Shown here in pieces: positions 1 through 10,037 of a stretch of DNA of 64,000 nt. Position numbers and translations under genes: made by a program. The stretch is from contig CP073749.1 of the NCBI GenBank assembly GCA_024398055.1, positions 2,542,594-2,606,593 of the forward strand, read 5' to 3'. A model generated the notes under the pieces. The model worked only from the letters and a program-made list of their open reading frames with translations, was not told the DNA's origin and searched no databases. This DNA is from a bacterium SCSIO 12741. Its GTDB lineage: Bacteria; Bacteroidota; Bacteroidia; Flavobacteriales_G; Salibacteraceae. Every line of letters begins with the position of its first letter. The first letter of the stretch is position 1.

Positions 1-2312
1 AGTTCCTTCAATACGAGTAAGAATAACTCCGTCTCCATATTTAGAGTTAAGAATTGTTCCTCCGTTTTGAACTTGAGTTTTGTGTGGAATTGCTTGTACT
101 GGGTTAATTGCTCCAGTAGGAGACTGACGGCTACCTAGGTAAGATCTGTCTCTTGAGTTTCCATTGTATGCGTAGGCGATGGCCATGAAGTAGTAGGCCT
201 TGTTGTTGATCAACTTGTTGTCACCTTCTGCAAAAACGTCTTGAGTAATTTCAAAGGACTTAGAAATTCCTTCGTTGTTACCGTCTACTTCCAGTTTTGG
301 AACTTCAGCGCCAAGGTCAGCATCAAAGTAGAAGTTTACCAAACGAGATACACTGTCTTTAATATCTACCTGAGCGATCAAACGAGCTTTCTCAATGTTA
401 TCCAAGTCGGATGGAGAAACAGTGTTGTCAACAATCTGGTAAATTTTGTATCCCTGGAAACGGTAAGTTTTGTATTCCTTAGAGATTTCAGGAGTAATAG
501 CGATTGATGAGTCTCCATCTGGAACTGAATCCGGAGGAATGATCGTAGGATCTTGCTCATCGTATTCTTCGTTGTAGTTGTTGGAAACGATTGTGTTGTT
601 TAGGTAAAGAACCAATCTGTTTTCAAACTCTTGAATGGTTAAGTCTGGAGCATCAGGACCGTTCAACAGCTGGAAACAGTTGTCAAACAAAGCCTGAGTC
701 TTATCATCTGCTTTACGCATTACTTCAACAGACTCATTCTGGTTACCGTTAGTAGCACGTGCCCATACAACTCCAACTGTAATGTTGTTTACCGCACCTG
801 GCTCCAAAGTAAATGGACCAGCACTCTGCATGAATCGACGGTCACCTTTAGTGTTACCAGCAGTTACCTCTGTCCAAGCTGGCTGTGGATTACCACCAGT
901 ACCCCAACCTACAGGGTCGGTGTTATCTGGGAACATGTAGTCAGCCTGAATGGATCCACCAGATCCAACGTGACCTGTACCACCGTATACCATACGAGAA
1001 CCATCTCTCCAGATACTACGCAAGTAGTTGTAGTACTCAACACCGTTGTTGGGATCTCCACGAACATCCTGTGCGTTGTTGTGGTACAAGAATTTTCTCA
1101 TTCCGAAACGCTCGTTGTCAATAACTCCATCACCGTATCCAATACCGATACCAGCGTAAGGAATACCATCTTGAGCAATTGCTTCAGAGTAATTCAAGGT
1201 AAGCGGGTTATCTTTTCCATCAGGATCCTGGAATGGTCCCTGGAAGAAGTCAACCCCAATAGCTGGAGGAATAGATCCATATCCAGTTGCACCACGACAG
1301 TCTTCGTCGTACTCATCACCGTTGTAGGCAAATCCTAATCCACGTTGAACATCACAACCTACGTAGTCATCCTGAGAACATCCCAAGTCAGCATCTACCC
1401 ACTGGCCGAAGTAAGTTTCGGTCAAGGTAAACGTTGAACGGTTAATCAACTCGTAGTTGTAGAAGGTCATGTTGTTCACTTCATCGTTGGTGGCAAAGGC
1501 GAAAGCCTGAGCGCGGATCTCCATACCAATGGCTCCAGAACCAGTTTCTGTGTGAACGTTTCCTTTATCATTAAATACCCACCACAAGTTTTGGTCACCA
1601 AAAATGTTGATGATCTTAGCCTTACAGTCAGAGGCGTTGCTCAAGTCGTAGGCAGGGTAGTCCCCTTGTGCAGGGTTATAGTTTCCGTCACCATCGCGGT
1701 CCACGAAAGGTGCCAGGTAATAATCTTCATTGTAAGGCTCAAAGTTCCGTCCGTGAGCTGGCCAATCGATGATACTTCTTGGAATGGAGTAGTCAGGGAA
1801 AAGTGTCGCCTGCTTGTTAGTTCCATTCAATGCATCTTCCTGTCCAGCTTCGTACCATGCCACAAATTGTGAAACCTCATTACGAGAAGTCACATAGTGA
1901 ACATCGTAGTCGGCACAGGTAACTTGATCAATTTCCGCATTTACTGTGCTCAATGGACCCGTCCAGAAGTCAACCCCCTGACTACGGAAACGCTGAGCAG
2001 CCACTTTAAGCTGACCGGAGATATCACGTCCCCCAACCAAAGTGCACCAGCAAACAAAGCTGTATGACCTGAGTTCTTTGGAATTTCGTACTGGGCATTT
2101 GTAAAGTCCCACCACATATCACCACCGGTCTGAATTACCGCCCGAGTGTTATTGATATCCAGTTCTGTCGAATAAGCAGATGGAGCACAGTTTGCTGCCA
2201 AGCTGCTGTTCGGCTTTTTACCCCCCCGGGTTGCGTCATCCGGACCAACATGAGCAAAGGTGGAAGTGCTTAAAGCAGATAAAAGAAAAACGCCTAACGT
2301 AAATTTTTTCAT
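1..2312 (-). CDS. Large secreted protein, partial and frameshifted, downstream of a TonB receptor
   Basis: The gene starts at ATG 2312 with a signal peptide (MKKFTLGVFLLSALSTSTFA) and runs leftward past the window edge, so its C-terminus is not visible. An upstream GTG at 2321 is less likely. The frame breaks in a run of five C (2030-2034, plus strand). Adding one base continues the reading as GALWLGGRDISGQLKVAAQRF and then open to base 1, about 770 residues in all. The body contains many Asp/Asn/Gly-rich stretches typical of extracellular calcium-stabilised beta-sandwich proteins. It follows the TonB receptor stop by 29 bp, so the two are probably one operon. Large proteins of this kind in Flavobacteriales often end in a T9SS sorting domain, but that part is outside the window. 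Function unknown. Confidence 0.8.
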
Positions 2313-2341
2313 GTTATACACTTGTGTAATGAAAATGCGAA

Positions 2342-5300
2342 TTAAAATGCTAGTCTAATACCAATACGAGTCTGTCTTGGTAAGTTGTACTGAGTACCAA
2401 CGGAAGTTTTAATTCCGTAAAGTTCACTGAACGATTGAGGGTCGTTCTGACCTTGAATGTCATTTGCCCATTGTGGGTCATTCAGGTAACCGTCATCCTC
2501 GGTAGTACCGGTGTAACGATATACCGAACGAACATTACGGGTGTTCAGTACATTAAGAATTTGTAGGTAAACGGTCATATCCAAGTTTTTGGATTTTTCC
2601 TTACCTACTTTCACAGTAAAGTCTTTGTCGATACGAGCATCCATACGGAAGTTCCATGGAAGACGGTTACCATTAATGCTACCTTTTACGAAGGCATTCC
2701 CCTGATTAGTGGTGAACCCGTTTCCGGTAGACAAAGTCTGACCTGTGTAGGGAGTTCCTGAACCTACATTGGCAGTAAGGTTCATACCAGTGCGGTTCAA
2801 GATTTGACGGTTACCAATTACTGGACCGTTGTAATCTTTTCCTTCTCCATAACGGAAGTCAAATACAACCTGAACAGCGTGACGCTGATCGTAGTTCAAT
2901 GGAGTAGTAATTTTCAAGTTGTCTTTTCCAGCGTTGATCAAAGACTGAGCAGTCGTTTGGTCAGATCCTGTACCTTCAGCAAACTGCAAGGTATAAGATG
3001 CTCTCATGGATACGTTTCCAGTTCTCTTCAACTCATATCCTAAGGTCAAACCTTTAACGGTACCGAAGTCAATGTTGTCAAGAGTAGTGTACTCACGTGG
3101 GTAAGCCTGCTTACGTCTTACAACCTGTACTTGATCACGGAACTCACGGTAGAAAGCAGAAAGCTTCAAAGCACTTGACTTAGTCAACTTTTGCTGGAAA
3201 CCGATTTCGTAATCGATTGTTTTCTCTGGCTTCAAGTCTGGGTTATTTCTAAGACGAGTACCAGAAGTAGTTTCTAAGTACAAGTAGTCTGTAGGATCCA
3301 AACGCTCATATCCTCCAGTAGGACGCTTTGTTAAGATGTCGTAGTGAGCAAAGAACAAAGCTTCATCAGAAATAGGGAAGGAGAATGCGATACGTGGCAT
3401 GAAGTTCGTTTGAGGGCTGTAGTCTTCAAACGCATCAATACCCATGTCACGAGAATTTGTTTTGGTTTTGTCTACCAAAAGAGGAGCGATACCATTAGAA
3501 GTAGCAATAACGTCTGGGTTAGAAATTTCAACCCCTTCAGCGTTGTACCAAGTACTTCCGTCACGGTAACCGCGAATGGCAGTAGGATCGGTTACGTCGT
3601 CTACATATACTACGTAGTCTTCACCGATGTTTTCCGGGTGATTTCCATCAGCCAATTCCAATGCTTCAGCTTCACCAGCTTTAACGGTTGGGAACAATAC
3701 CCATGGATCTTTCAATACTTTTTGGTTCGCATCGTAGCGGTCTATACGAAGACCTACGTTGAAGATAAGGTCATCGATAGAGAACTTATCCTGGATGTAA
3801 CCAGCTACGTAAATCGGACGGAAAGCGTCGATGTTACGTGTAGGGTTTCCGTACTGGTCTCTCTTATTAAAGAAGTCTTCTAAAGAAGAGTTTCCAGAAA
3901 TACGGTTTCCGTGGTGATCAAATCCGTAGTAAGTTACGATAGAGTTACCGTTGTTCAACAGCTCTTCTGCACTGTAGTAGTCAATCTTAAGTTGCTCTGG
4001 AGTCAAGTTGTCAAAGTCAATGAAGTCAGTTCCATCAGGATTCAAACCAAGAGATTGTCTCAAGTTGTAGTCAAAGAATGACTGAGGATCTTCGTAAGTG
4101 TAATCTCCAGGAGCTGCATTCAAACGAGGGTAGGTAAAGGCTGGCCATCCTGGAAGGTAATCCAAGGTGTCGATAATTGGGTTAGCCAGGTCACGCTCAC
4201 TTACGTGGCTGTTTACCAAACTACGTCCCAATCCCCATAGACCAGTAGCACCGTTTCCGTTTGGAGCCGCAATAAATTCGCGGTCTACACGTTGTTCATA
4301 TTCGAATCCAAGCTTAATTTCATGGTCCCCGATATCAACAGCACCTTGAGCCGACAAACGATACTGGTTTTGCTCTCTTTTACTGTAGCGGTTAATTCGC
4401 TCAGCAGGAGAATTCCAAATACCGTAGATCTCATCAGGAATATCACCATTCCAAAGAGCTCCGTTCGTCTGCATTACCGTTCTTTCCGAAAGGTTTTTGT
4501 TGATACGATCAGGATCGTTAGGGTCGGTAGCCAGTTCTTTGTCAAAAACAGGGTTTCCGTCTGAGTCATAACCTTGCCATCCGAATAGTCTATAATAATT
4601 AGATGTATAAGCGGAGGCAGCTGGGTTAGCATCACTTGGGGTGAAACCAATCAAAGTATCACGCCAGGTTTCGTGGATCCAACCGATTTGACCGGTAGAG
4701 GAGTCTGTTCCAAATTGGTAATCGATATCTTGGAAAGTTTTAAACTGACCTACGTAACCATACTTGAAAAGATCGTCTTTGTGATCGCGATCAAAAATAT
4801 CGTCTGTGTTGCGGGTGTAGTCAAACTGAAGACTGTAGAATGCATTCTTAATAATAGAAGCGTCAGATTGCTCACCGCTGTTGTTGAAACGCTGAGTAAA
4901 GCGAACGTAACCACGGTAAGTGTTCCGGATTCTTTTAGGGTTGTTTTCCCAGTTCATCAAGAAGTTCGGGTACAAACGGGTAGAGGCCGTTCCATCATCG
5001 TAGTTCGACATGTTTTGGTCAATACGCGTATACATACCACCAATGGTTAAGTTGGTGTTTTTACCCGTATTTACTTCAATTTTTCCTTGGAGGTTTACAG
5101 AGTGTTGTTGGTTGTTTGGTCTAAGGCGGGTGTTTTCCATATCATTCAAGCGAATGAATTCACCGTTGTGAGCGGTACCAGTTCCGGAAGGGTGATTTCT
5201 TAGAGGCTCATCTTTCAAACTTTGAAGCGCATCATCCTTAACTTTCCAGTATCCGAGGTGAGAAGGGCGTTGGTCAGCCACAAAGTTGTAGTTACCTGCG

Positions 5301-6169
5301 AAGAAGAAACCAAACAATGGATCGGTTTTCTTATTCAAACTATCCTTCTTCCACCAAAGTGGTCCCATGGCACTTACCTCTAAAAGGTTGTATGCATAAG
5401 GGTCAAGACCAACGTAGCTTTTACCATCATTAAAGCGGTAACCCGAAGTAACGTATTCCACACTTCCGTTGTACTGACGAGCAGCACCCTTAGTGGTAAT
5501 ACTAATTACACCCCCGGTAACGTCACCATATTGGGCAGGTACACCACCCAACATAACCGAAATCTGCTCAATAGCAGACTGAGGAAGACTGTTGGCGTTT
5601 GCCCGTACTTTAATACCATCAATATAATAGTAGTTCGCATCGGAACGTGCACCACGAACGTTCAGGTTACCTGAACCATCCGAATATACACCCCCTACCT
5701 GCTGAGCTACACCAGCTGCAGAACGAGTCGCCATACGGTCAATCTCTTCCGAAGTCATGGTACCACCCGAGGTCGTGTTATCCTTCGAAATCAGAGGAAC
5801 TTTGTATTCCACTACCTCAAAGGCTTCCATTTCTACTGCGGTTGTACTCAGGTCAACATCCTTAAAGGTGATCTTATCCGCGTTAACAACCACTCCTGTA
5901 ATCATCAGGGGTTGATACCCTACAAACTTTACCTTTAAATCGTATTTACCTGGAGACAGGGATTTGACAACGTACTTACCATCAAAGTCGGTAGTACTAC
6001 CAGTGACGATCCGCCCATTTTGTTCGACCACCACGTTCACAAATGGAAGCGGCTCCTTGGTCTCGCTGTCTAAAACTTTCCCTTTAATACTTCCTTGTCC
6101 AACTTGCGCATTACTAATGGTAACAATAGCGAATGTTGCCAGAAGTAAGGCAATACATCTCTTGAGCAT
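2342..6169 (-). CDS. TonB-dependent receptor with carboxypeptidase-regulatory-like N-terminal domain
   Basis: A 1275-residue outer-membrane receptor. It has a signal peptide at residues 1-21, then a carboxypeptidase-regulatory-like beta-sandwich (about 25-110, with GKVLDSETKEPLPFVNV and FVGYQPL). A plug domain follows (about 125-230, with NVRGARSDANYYYIDGIKV and GGVPAQYGDVTGGVISITTKG), then a long 22-strand-type barrel. The protein ends in an aromatic residue (RIGIRLAF), as outer-membrane barrels do for BAM recognition. By family knowledge such receptors take up large or scarce nutrients using TonB/ExbBD energy. The substrate cannot be read from sequence. The downstream partner at 2312 is not a recognisable SusD. 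Start ATG 6169 gives the only sensible signal peptide. Confidence 0.93.
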   Translation of the reverse strand: MLKRCIALLLATFAIVTISNAQVGQGSIKGKVLDSETKEPLPFVNVVVEQNGRIVTGSTTDFDGKYVVKSLSPGKYDLKVKFVGYQPLMITGVVVNADKITFKDVDLSTTAVEMEAFEVVEYKVPLISKDNTTSGGTMTSEEIDRMATRSAAGVAQQVGGVYSDGSGNLNVRGARSDANYYYIDGIKVRANANSLPQSAIEQISVMLGGVPAQYGDVTGGVISITTKGAARQYNGSVEYVTSGYRFNDGKSYVGLDPYAYNLLEVSAMGPLWWKKDSLNKKTDPLFGFFFAGNYNFVADQRPSHLGYWKVKDDALQSLKDEPLRNHPSGTGTAHNGEFIRLNDMENTRLRPNNQQHSVNLQGKIEVNTGKNTNLTIGGMYTRIDQNMSNYDDGTASTRLYPNFLMNWENNPKRIRNTYRGYVRFTQRFNNSGEQSDASIIKNAFYSLQFDYTRNTDDIFDRDHKDDLFKYGYVGQFKTFQDIDYQFGTDSSTGQIGWIHETWRDTLIGFTPSDANPAASAYTSNYYRLFGWQGYDSDGNPVFDKELATDPNDPDRINKNLSERTVMQTNGALWNGDIPDEIYGIWNSPAERINRYSKREQNQYRLSAQGAVDIGDHEIKLGFEYEQRVDREFIAAPNGNGATGLWGLGRSLVNSHVSERDLANPIIDTLDYLPGWPAFTYPRLNAAPGDYTYEDPQSFFDYNLRQSLGLNPDGTDFIDFDNLTPEQLKIDYYSAEELLNNGNSIVTYYGFDHHGNRISGNSSLEDFFNKRDQYGNPTRNIDAFRPIYVAGYIQDKFSIDDLIFNVGLRIDRYDANQKVLKDPWVLFPTVKAGEAEALELADGNHPENIGEDYVVYVDDVTDPTAIRGYRDGSTWYNAEGVEISNPDVIATSNGIAPLLVDKTKTNSRDMGIDAFEDYSPQTNFMPRIAFSFPISDEALFFAHYDILTKRPTGGYERLDPTDYLYLETTSGTRLRNNPDLKPEKTIDYEIGFQQKLTKSSALKLSAFYREFRDQVQVVRRKQAYPREYTTLDNIDFGTVKGLTLGYELKRTGNVSMRASYTLQFAEGTGSDQTTAQSLINAGKDNLKITTPLNYDQRHAVQVVFDFRYGEGKDYNGPVIGNRQILNRTGMNLTANVGSGTPYTGQTLSTGNGFTTNQGNAFVKGSINGNRLPWNFRMDARIDKDFTVKVGKEKSKNLDMTVYLQILNVLNTRNVRSVYRYTGTTEDDGYLNDPQWANDIQGQNDPQSFSELYGIKTSVGTQYNLPRQTRIGIRLAF

Positions 6170-6363
6170 ACTTATTTGATTAAAGTTTGAAATATCTATA
6201 ATGAAGCGAATTTCGGCCGGTAAAGATATAAATTATGTGATTCTATTTCCAAATTTTAAATTCTATGTAAAACCTGCGTTATTTAAAGGTTTTAACCACT
6301 TCTTAAAAGGTCAAATTCGTGTCCTTTTTTTTCTTATTATCCCCGGCTTTCTCTGTTTCAATT
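6170..6363. other. Intergenic region upstream of the TonB receptor
   Basis: 194 bp of AT-rich DNA between two minus-strand genes. It must hold the receptor promoter. On the minus strand TATCTTTA (plus 6222-6229) is one base off the TAnnTTTG consensus. I see no convincing operator, terminator or small gene. Confidence 0.4.
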
Positions 6364-6693
6364 TTACTTAAAGATGGATGAAACTTTATACTCAATCCAT
6401 CTCCACCATCGTACGGCAAAAAACTCACGTTTGTGATTGTTGTACCGTTGGGCTTTTCGCTTATTTTTTTTTAAGCGCTTCTTTACTTGCTTTGTTTGGT
6501 TCTTATAGTGCTGTTTTCTAAGCTCTTCCGATACGGCTGCATCGGACTTTTCACTCTTCTCTGCGTGCTTTGCATTCTTCTTCGACTGCTTTTTGAGCTT
6601 TCTTTTCGTCGCAACTTTTTGTGCTTGCACATGTTGAACAGGTGGAACCGCTAAAAAAAGCCCTATGAGTATGTACACTAATTTTAGCCTCAT
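6364..6693 (-). CDS. Small exported lysine-rich basic protein, unknown function
   Basis: 109 residues. The N-terminus (residues 1-24) is a clear signal peptide ending near VQHVQAQ. The mature part is extremely basic, with clusters such as KRKLKKQSKKNAKHAEK and KKRLKKNKRKAQRYNNHKR, and ends in an aromatic patch (FFAVRWWRWIEYKV). It has no cysteines and no enzyme motif. Similar short Lys-rich exported proteins are common but uncharacterised in Flavobacteriales. The start codon lies 17 bp from the divergent gene at 6711, so its own promoter must sit inside that gene. A periplasmic, nucleic-acid- or envelope-binding role would be a guess from charge only. Confidence 0.7.
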   Translation of the reverse strand: MRLKLVYILIGLFLAVPPVQHVQAQKVATKRKLKKQSKKNAKHAEKSEKSDAAVSEELRKQHYKNQTKQVKKRLKKNKRKAQRYNNHKREFFAVRWWRWIEYKVSSIFK

Positions 6694-6698
6694 CCTGT

Positions 6699-6706
6699 TA
6701 CTTTTG
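6699..6706 (+). promoter_or_regulatory. Bacteroidetes -7 promoter element (TACTTTTG)
   Basis: A perfect TAnnTTTG match ends 4 nt before ATG 6711. No TTG (-33) is visible at the usual distance. If the element is used, transcription begins at or within two bases of the start codon, giving a leaderless mRNA. Confidence 0.55.
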
Positions 6707-6710
6707 TACT

Positions 6711-7145
6711 ATGGGCGAAATTAGAAAAATCACTTTGCCATCCCTTATTTTTTTGTTGATTCTTTTGGGTTGCAACAAACAAGATGACATTTATACGGCA
6801 ATTCCTGACGTTCCGGTTAATGTGCAACTAAACCTTAACGAGCCTTCCAATTTCAACTTGACGGTGGTTGGAGGATGGGTTTACGTGAATGGAGGTTCCC
6901 GAGGAATAATCGTTTACCGTACCATTGATGATTTCGTAGCCTTCGAACGGCATACTCCTTATATGTCCGACCAGGACTGCGCCCAGGTGAGTGTAGATTC
7001 TACGGCTACCTACGCTAATGATGGGTGCTCAGAGTCCCAATTCTTTTTGGTGGATGGTTCGGTAGTAAGAGGGCCAGCGCAACTTCCTCTCAAAAGATAC
7101 CAGACGAGTCATACAGCCGACATCTTGGTCATTCGCAATAATTGA
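6711..7145 (+). CDS. Rieske-like lipoprotein with degenerate cluster motifs
   Basis: 144 residues. The start MGEIRKITLPSLIFLLILLGC has a lipobox ending at Cys21, so this is an exported lipoprotein. The C-terminal half resembles a Rieske fold: GGIIVYR-like strands, then CSESQFFLVDGSVVRGPA and QLPLKRYQ, which match the C-terminal box-2 region (C-x2-H ... DG.V..GPA..PL..Y) of Rieske ferredoxins. The ligands are mostly lost. Box 1 reads ERHTPY with no Cys-x-His, and box 2 keeps one Cys but has Ser where the His should be. Binding of a 2Fe-2S cluster is therefore unlikely. Such degenerate Rieske lipoproteins occur in Flavobacteriia. Fold assignment moderate, function unknown. Confidence 0.65.
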   Translation: MGEIRKITLPSLIFLLILLGCNKQDDIYTAIPDVPVNVQLNLNEPSNFNLTVVGGWVYVNGGSRGIIVYRTIDDFVAFERHTPYMSDQDCAQVSVDSTATYANDGCSESQFFLVDGSVVRGPAQLPLKRYQTSHTADILVIRNN

Positions 7146-7166
7146 TTCCCGATTTCTATAAAAAAG

Positions 7167-7218
7167 AAAAGCGGACCCTTTCTGAATCGATCAGAAAAAA
7201 GTCCGCTTCTGTTTTTAT
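7167..7218. terminator. Bidirectional intrinsic terminator
   Basis: Stem AGCGGAC (7170-7176) pairs with GTCCGCT (7201-7207). A T-rich tract follows on the plus strand and an A-rich tract precedes it, which becomes a U-tract on the minus strand. It sits between the convergent lipoprotein gene and ahcY and can serve both. Confidence 0.75.
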
Positions 7219-7249
7219 GAGTTAGGCTTTGTAAGCCCGAACTTGCTAA

Positions 7250-8572
7250 TTAATAGCGGTAGTGTTCTGGTTTGTATGGACCTTCCACTTTAACGCTAAT
7301 GTAATCGGCTTGGTCTTGAGTCAATTCTTCAAGTACAACGCCAATTTTGGCCAAGTGCAAACGAGCAACTTTCTCATCCAGGTGCTTAGGCAAAGTGTAT
7401 ACTTCGTTGTTGTAAGCTTCAGAGTTGTTCCAAAGCTCCAACTGAGCCAAAGTCTGGTTTGTAAAACTGTTAGACATTACGAAAGATGGGTGACCTGTAG
7501 CACAACCCAAGTTTACCAAACGACCTTCAGCCAAAATGATAACTTCATTTCCGCTACCTACGGTGTACTTGTCCACTTGTGGTTTGATGGTGTCTTTAGA
7601 ATCTCCGTAAGTTCCGTCCAACCAAGCCATGTCGATCTCGTTGTCGAAGTGTCCGATGTTACAAACGATTGTCTTGTCGTTCATAGCTTCGAAGTGACGT
7701 CCAACAATGATGTCTTTATTACCTGTTGAAGTAACAACGATGTTAGCTTCTTTTACCGCATCATCCATTTTCTTTACTTCAAATCCGTCCATGGCAGCTT
7801 GAAGTGCACAAATTGGATCAATCTCAGTAACGATAACACGAGCACCAGCACCTCTCAAAGATTCAGCTGATCCTTTACCTACATCACCGTATCCTGCAAC
7901 AACAGCAACTTTACCGGCCATCATTACATCAGTAGCACGACGGATACCGTCAACCAATGATTCACGACAACCATACTTGTTGTCAAATTTAGATTTGGTT
8001 ACAGAGTCGTTTACGTTAATCGCAGGCATTGGAAGAGTTCCATTATTCTGACGCTCATACAAACGGTGAACACCAGTAGTAGTTTCTTCAGAAAGACCTT
8101 TGATGTTTGGTACTAACTCTGGGAAACGATCCAACACCATATTGGTCAAATCACCACCATCGTCCAAAATCATATTTAGGGGCTGGTTGTCTGGGAAAGT
8201 GAAAAGGGTTTGCTCGATACACCAATCAAACTCTTCTTCGGTCATTCCCTTCCAGGCAAATACAGGAATACCAGCAGCGGCAATAGCAGCAGCGGCATGA
8301 TCCTGAGTCGAAAAGATGTTACAAGAAGACCAAGTAACTTCAGCACCTAATTCAACCAATGTTTCGATCAATACTGCAGTTTGGATCGTCATGTGAAGAC
8401 ATCCAGCAATACGAGCTCCAGCCAAAGGTTTAGATCCTCCGTACTCTTCTCTTAGAGACATTAGTCCAGGCATCTCAGCCTCGGCCAATTTTATTTCCTT
8501 TCTACCCCACTCAGCCAAAGAAATGTCTTTTACTTTGTACTTTGGCTTTGTATCAGCATTTGTATTTTCCAT
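7250..8572 (-). CDS. ahcY: Adenosylhomocysteinase
   Basis: Cytosolic NAD-dependent enzyme that reversibly splits S-adenosylhomocysteine into adenosine and homocysteine, keeping SAM-dependent methylation running. 440 residues, the normal bacterial length. Family signatures are present: [16 protein letters not shown] (residues 57-72), [16 protein letters not shown] (82-97), the NAD Rossmann motif GYGDVGKG (227-234), and the conserved C-terminal KPEHYRY. ATG 8572 gives the family N-terminus. A TACTTTTG promoter element lies about 32 nt upstream, and the leader is too short for a SAH riboswitch. The gene diverges from the PPTase-GGGPS operon. Confidence 0.98.
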   Translation of the reverse strand: MENTNADTKPKYKVKDISLAEWGRKEIKLAEAEMPGLMSLREEYGGSKPLAGARIAGCLHMTIQTAVLIETLVELGAEVTWSSCNIFSTQDHAAAAIAAAGIPVFAWKGMTEEEFDWCIEQTLFTFPDNQPLNMILDDGGDLTNMVLDRFPELVPNIKGLSEETTTGVHRLYERQNNGTLPMPAINVNDSVTKSKFDNKYGCRESLVDGIRRATDVMMAGKVAVVAGYGDVGKGSAESLRGAGARVIVTEIDPICALQAAMDGFEVKKMDDAVKEANIVVTSTGNKDIIVGRHFEAMNDKTIVCNIGHFDNEIDMAWLDGTYGDSKDTIKPQVDKYTVGSGNEVIILAEGRLVNLGCATGHPSFVMSNSFTNQTLAQLELWNNSEAYNNEVYTLPKHLDEKVARLHLAKIGVVLEELTQDQADYISVKVEGPYKPEHYRY

Positions 8573-8604
8573 AGAATTTAACGCTTAAATCAATTTTTGA
8601 TGTG

Positions 8605-8612
8605 CAAAAGTA
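8605..8612 (-). promoter_or_regulatory. -7 promoter element for ahcY (TACTTTTG)
   Basis: A perfect TAnnTTTG on the minus strand, 32 nt before ATG 8572. No clean TTG at 17-23 nt upstream. Confidence 0.6.
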
Positions 8613-8661
8613 GTCATAATGATTTGTTTTTGTGGAGAACAGTATTAAATAGGATTAAGTT

Positions 8662-9288
8662 TTGGCCTTAATAGAAAATTTCACGATAAACCACATTCGA
8701 CTGGCTATTTGGCAAATAGAAGAATCCATCCCCGAGCTTTATGAACAGGTCCATTTAAATGAAGAGGAAACGGAACGATACAACCGCTTCTATAGTGATC
8801 GAAGAAAAAGAGAGTGGTTGGCAACCCGGGTGTTGATGAGGCAAATTGGTATTCAAGGAAAAATCAACTACCTGCCCAATGGCAAGCCTTTTTTATTGGA
8901 GCCTTATCATATAAGTATATCTCACAGTCACGATCGAGTGTTTATTGGACTGTCAGAAAAGGAAGAGATTGCGGTTGATGTTGAATTGGTTCGGGAAAAG
9001 ATCTTTAGGATTCAGGATAAATTCTCCTCTCCAAGCGAAATATCCAAGTTGCCGGATCAGGATGCAGAGACGATGACCATTGTTTGGGGAGCTAAGGAGG
9101 TGCTGTACAAAAAGTATTCTGTGATTGAGAGCCTGGAGTTTAAATCGCAAATGACTATTGCTATAGATGAACCCATAAATGGAAAAGGTTTCTTCCGTGC
9201 TCAAGTTCATGGAACGAAGGTTCAGGGAGATCATCAACTTTCTTATTTTATCGAGCATGGCTACGTCCATGTTTATCTCTGTGATTGA
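8662..9288 (+). CDS. 4'-phosphopantetheinyl transferase superfamily protein
   Basis: 208 residues. It transfers the phosphopantetheine arm of CoA to a serine on carrier proteins. The Sfp-type signature is split as AVDVE (residues 104-108, metal-binding Asp and Glu) and WGAKEVLYK (142-150, catalytic Glu and Lys). ISISHSHDRVFIGLS is the usual CoA-binding stretch. The reading frame opens with TTG (8662) after an AGGATT-like purine tract, and no ATG fits the N-terminus. It overlaps the next gene by 4 bp. The partner carrier protein is not in the window. It could be the cell's main holo-ACP synthase-like enzyme or a secondary-metabolism enzyme. Confidence 0.88.
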   Translation: MALIENFTINHIRLAIWQIEESIPELYEQVHLNEEETERYNRFYSDRRKREWLATRVLMRQIGIQGKINYLPNGKPFLLEPYHISISHSHDRVFIGLSEKEEIAVDVELVREKIFRIQDKFSSPSEISKLPDQDAETMTIVWGAKEVLYKKYSVIESLEFKSQMTIAIDEPINGKGFFRAQVHGTKVQGDHQLSYFIEHGYVHVYLCD

Positions 9289-10037
9289 TTAATATTGTAC
9301 CTGTGGTATTAGAAGGTATTCAACATAACCGAAAGAAAGGGCAGAAGTCCTTAGCCGTGTTAATCGATCCGGATCACAGTGACCTACCTGGATTGGTGGA
9401 GCGAGCTCGTTTGGCAAAACAATCGGGGGTAGATTATCTTTTCTTAGGAGGAAGCCTGGTGATGGGAAACGAGACCAACGAGGTGGCTGTCACACTCAAG
9501 CAGCATTGTGACTTACCGGTTATTCTTTTTCCTGGAAGTCCCATGCAAATCTGTTCGGAGGTAGATGCCGTTTTGTTCCTGTCATTAATATCTGGTCGCA
9601 ATCCGGATTACCTAATCGGAAATCAGGTGATTGCAGCTCCTTATATCAAGAAGCTGGGCATCGAAACCTTGCCAACGGGTTACATGTTGGTGGCCAGTGA
9701 CCGGGAAACCACTGCAACTTATATCTCACAAACTAAACCATTACCTCCACATAAACCTGAAATTGCTGCGGCTACGGCCATGGCGGGTGAAATGCTCGGT
9801 TTGCGCATGCTCTATTTAGACATGGGCAGTGGCGCTTCTAACCCAGTACCGTCTGCGCTCATTTCGTCGGTAAGAAAATCGGTGGACATCCCTCTTATTG
9901 TTGGAGGAGGAATCCGAACTGCCGAACAATTGGAAGAAGTATACCAGGCTGGGGCAGATGTTGCCGTGGTAGGTAATGCTATAGAACACGACCATGCACT
10001 CATCGAAGAATTGGGTGCGGTAAAATGGAATTTTTAG
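9285..10037 (+). CDS. Geranylgeranylglyceryl/heptaprenylglyceryl phosphate synthase (PcrB/GGGPS family)
   Basis: 250 residues, a TIM-barrel prenyltransferase that joins a polyprenyl diphosphate to sn-glycerol-1-phosphate through an ether bond. Visible signatures are LIDPDH near residue 27, FLGGSLVMG, ILFPGSPMQI, FLSLISGRNPDYLIG, the glycerol-phosphate site YLDMGSGASNPV, and the C-terminal phosphate site LIVGGGIRTAEQ ... AGADVAVVGNAIE. Bacteroidetes members are biochemically known GGGPS-type enzymes, but the lipid product in vivo is unclear. The start is TTG at 9285, overlapping the upstream stop (TTGA), and the 3' end overlaps the next gene by 13 bp. It is therefore the middle gene of a coupled operon. 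Usual length for the family. Confidence 0.93.
   Translation: MINIVPVVLEGIQHNRKKGQKSLAVLIDPDHSDLPGLVERARLAKQSGVDYLFLGGSLVMGNETNEVAVTLKQHCDLPVILFPGSPMQICSEVDAVLFLSLISGRNPDYLIGNQVIAAPYIKKLGIETLPTGYMLVASDRETTATYISQTKPLPPHKPEIAAATAMAGEMLGLRMLYLDMGSGASNPVPSALISSVRKSVDIPLIVGGGIRTAEQLEEVYQAGADVAVVGNAIEHDHALIEELGAVKWNF

Noticed and set aside
2804-6179. Several plus-strand open frames opposite the TonB receptor
   Set aside because: They are antisense shadows of a strongly coding gene, with low-complexity translations and no ribosome sites.
8573-8661. SAH riboswitch upstream of ahcY
   Set aside because: The leader after the predicted start site is only about 30 nt, too short, and no conserved core is visible.
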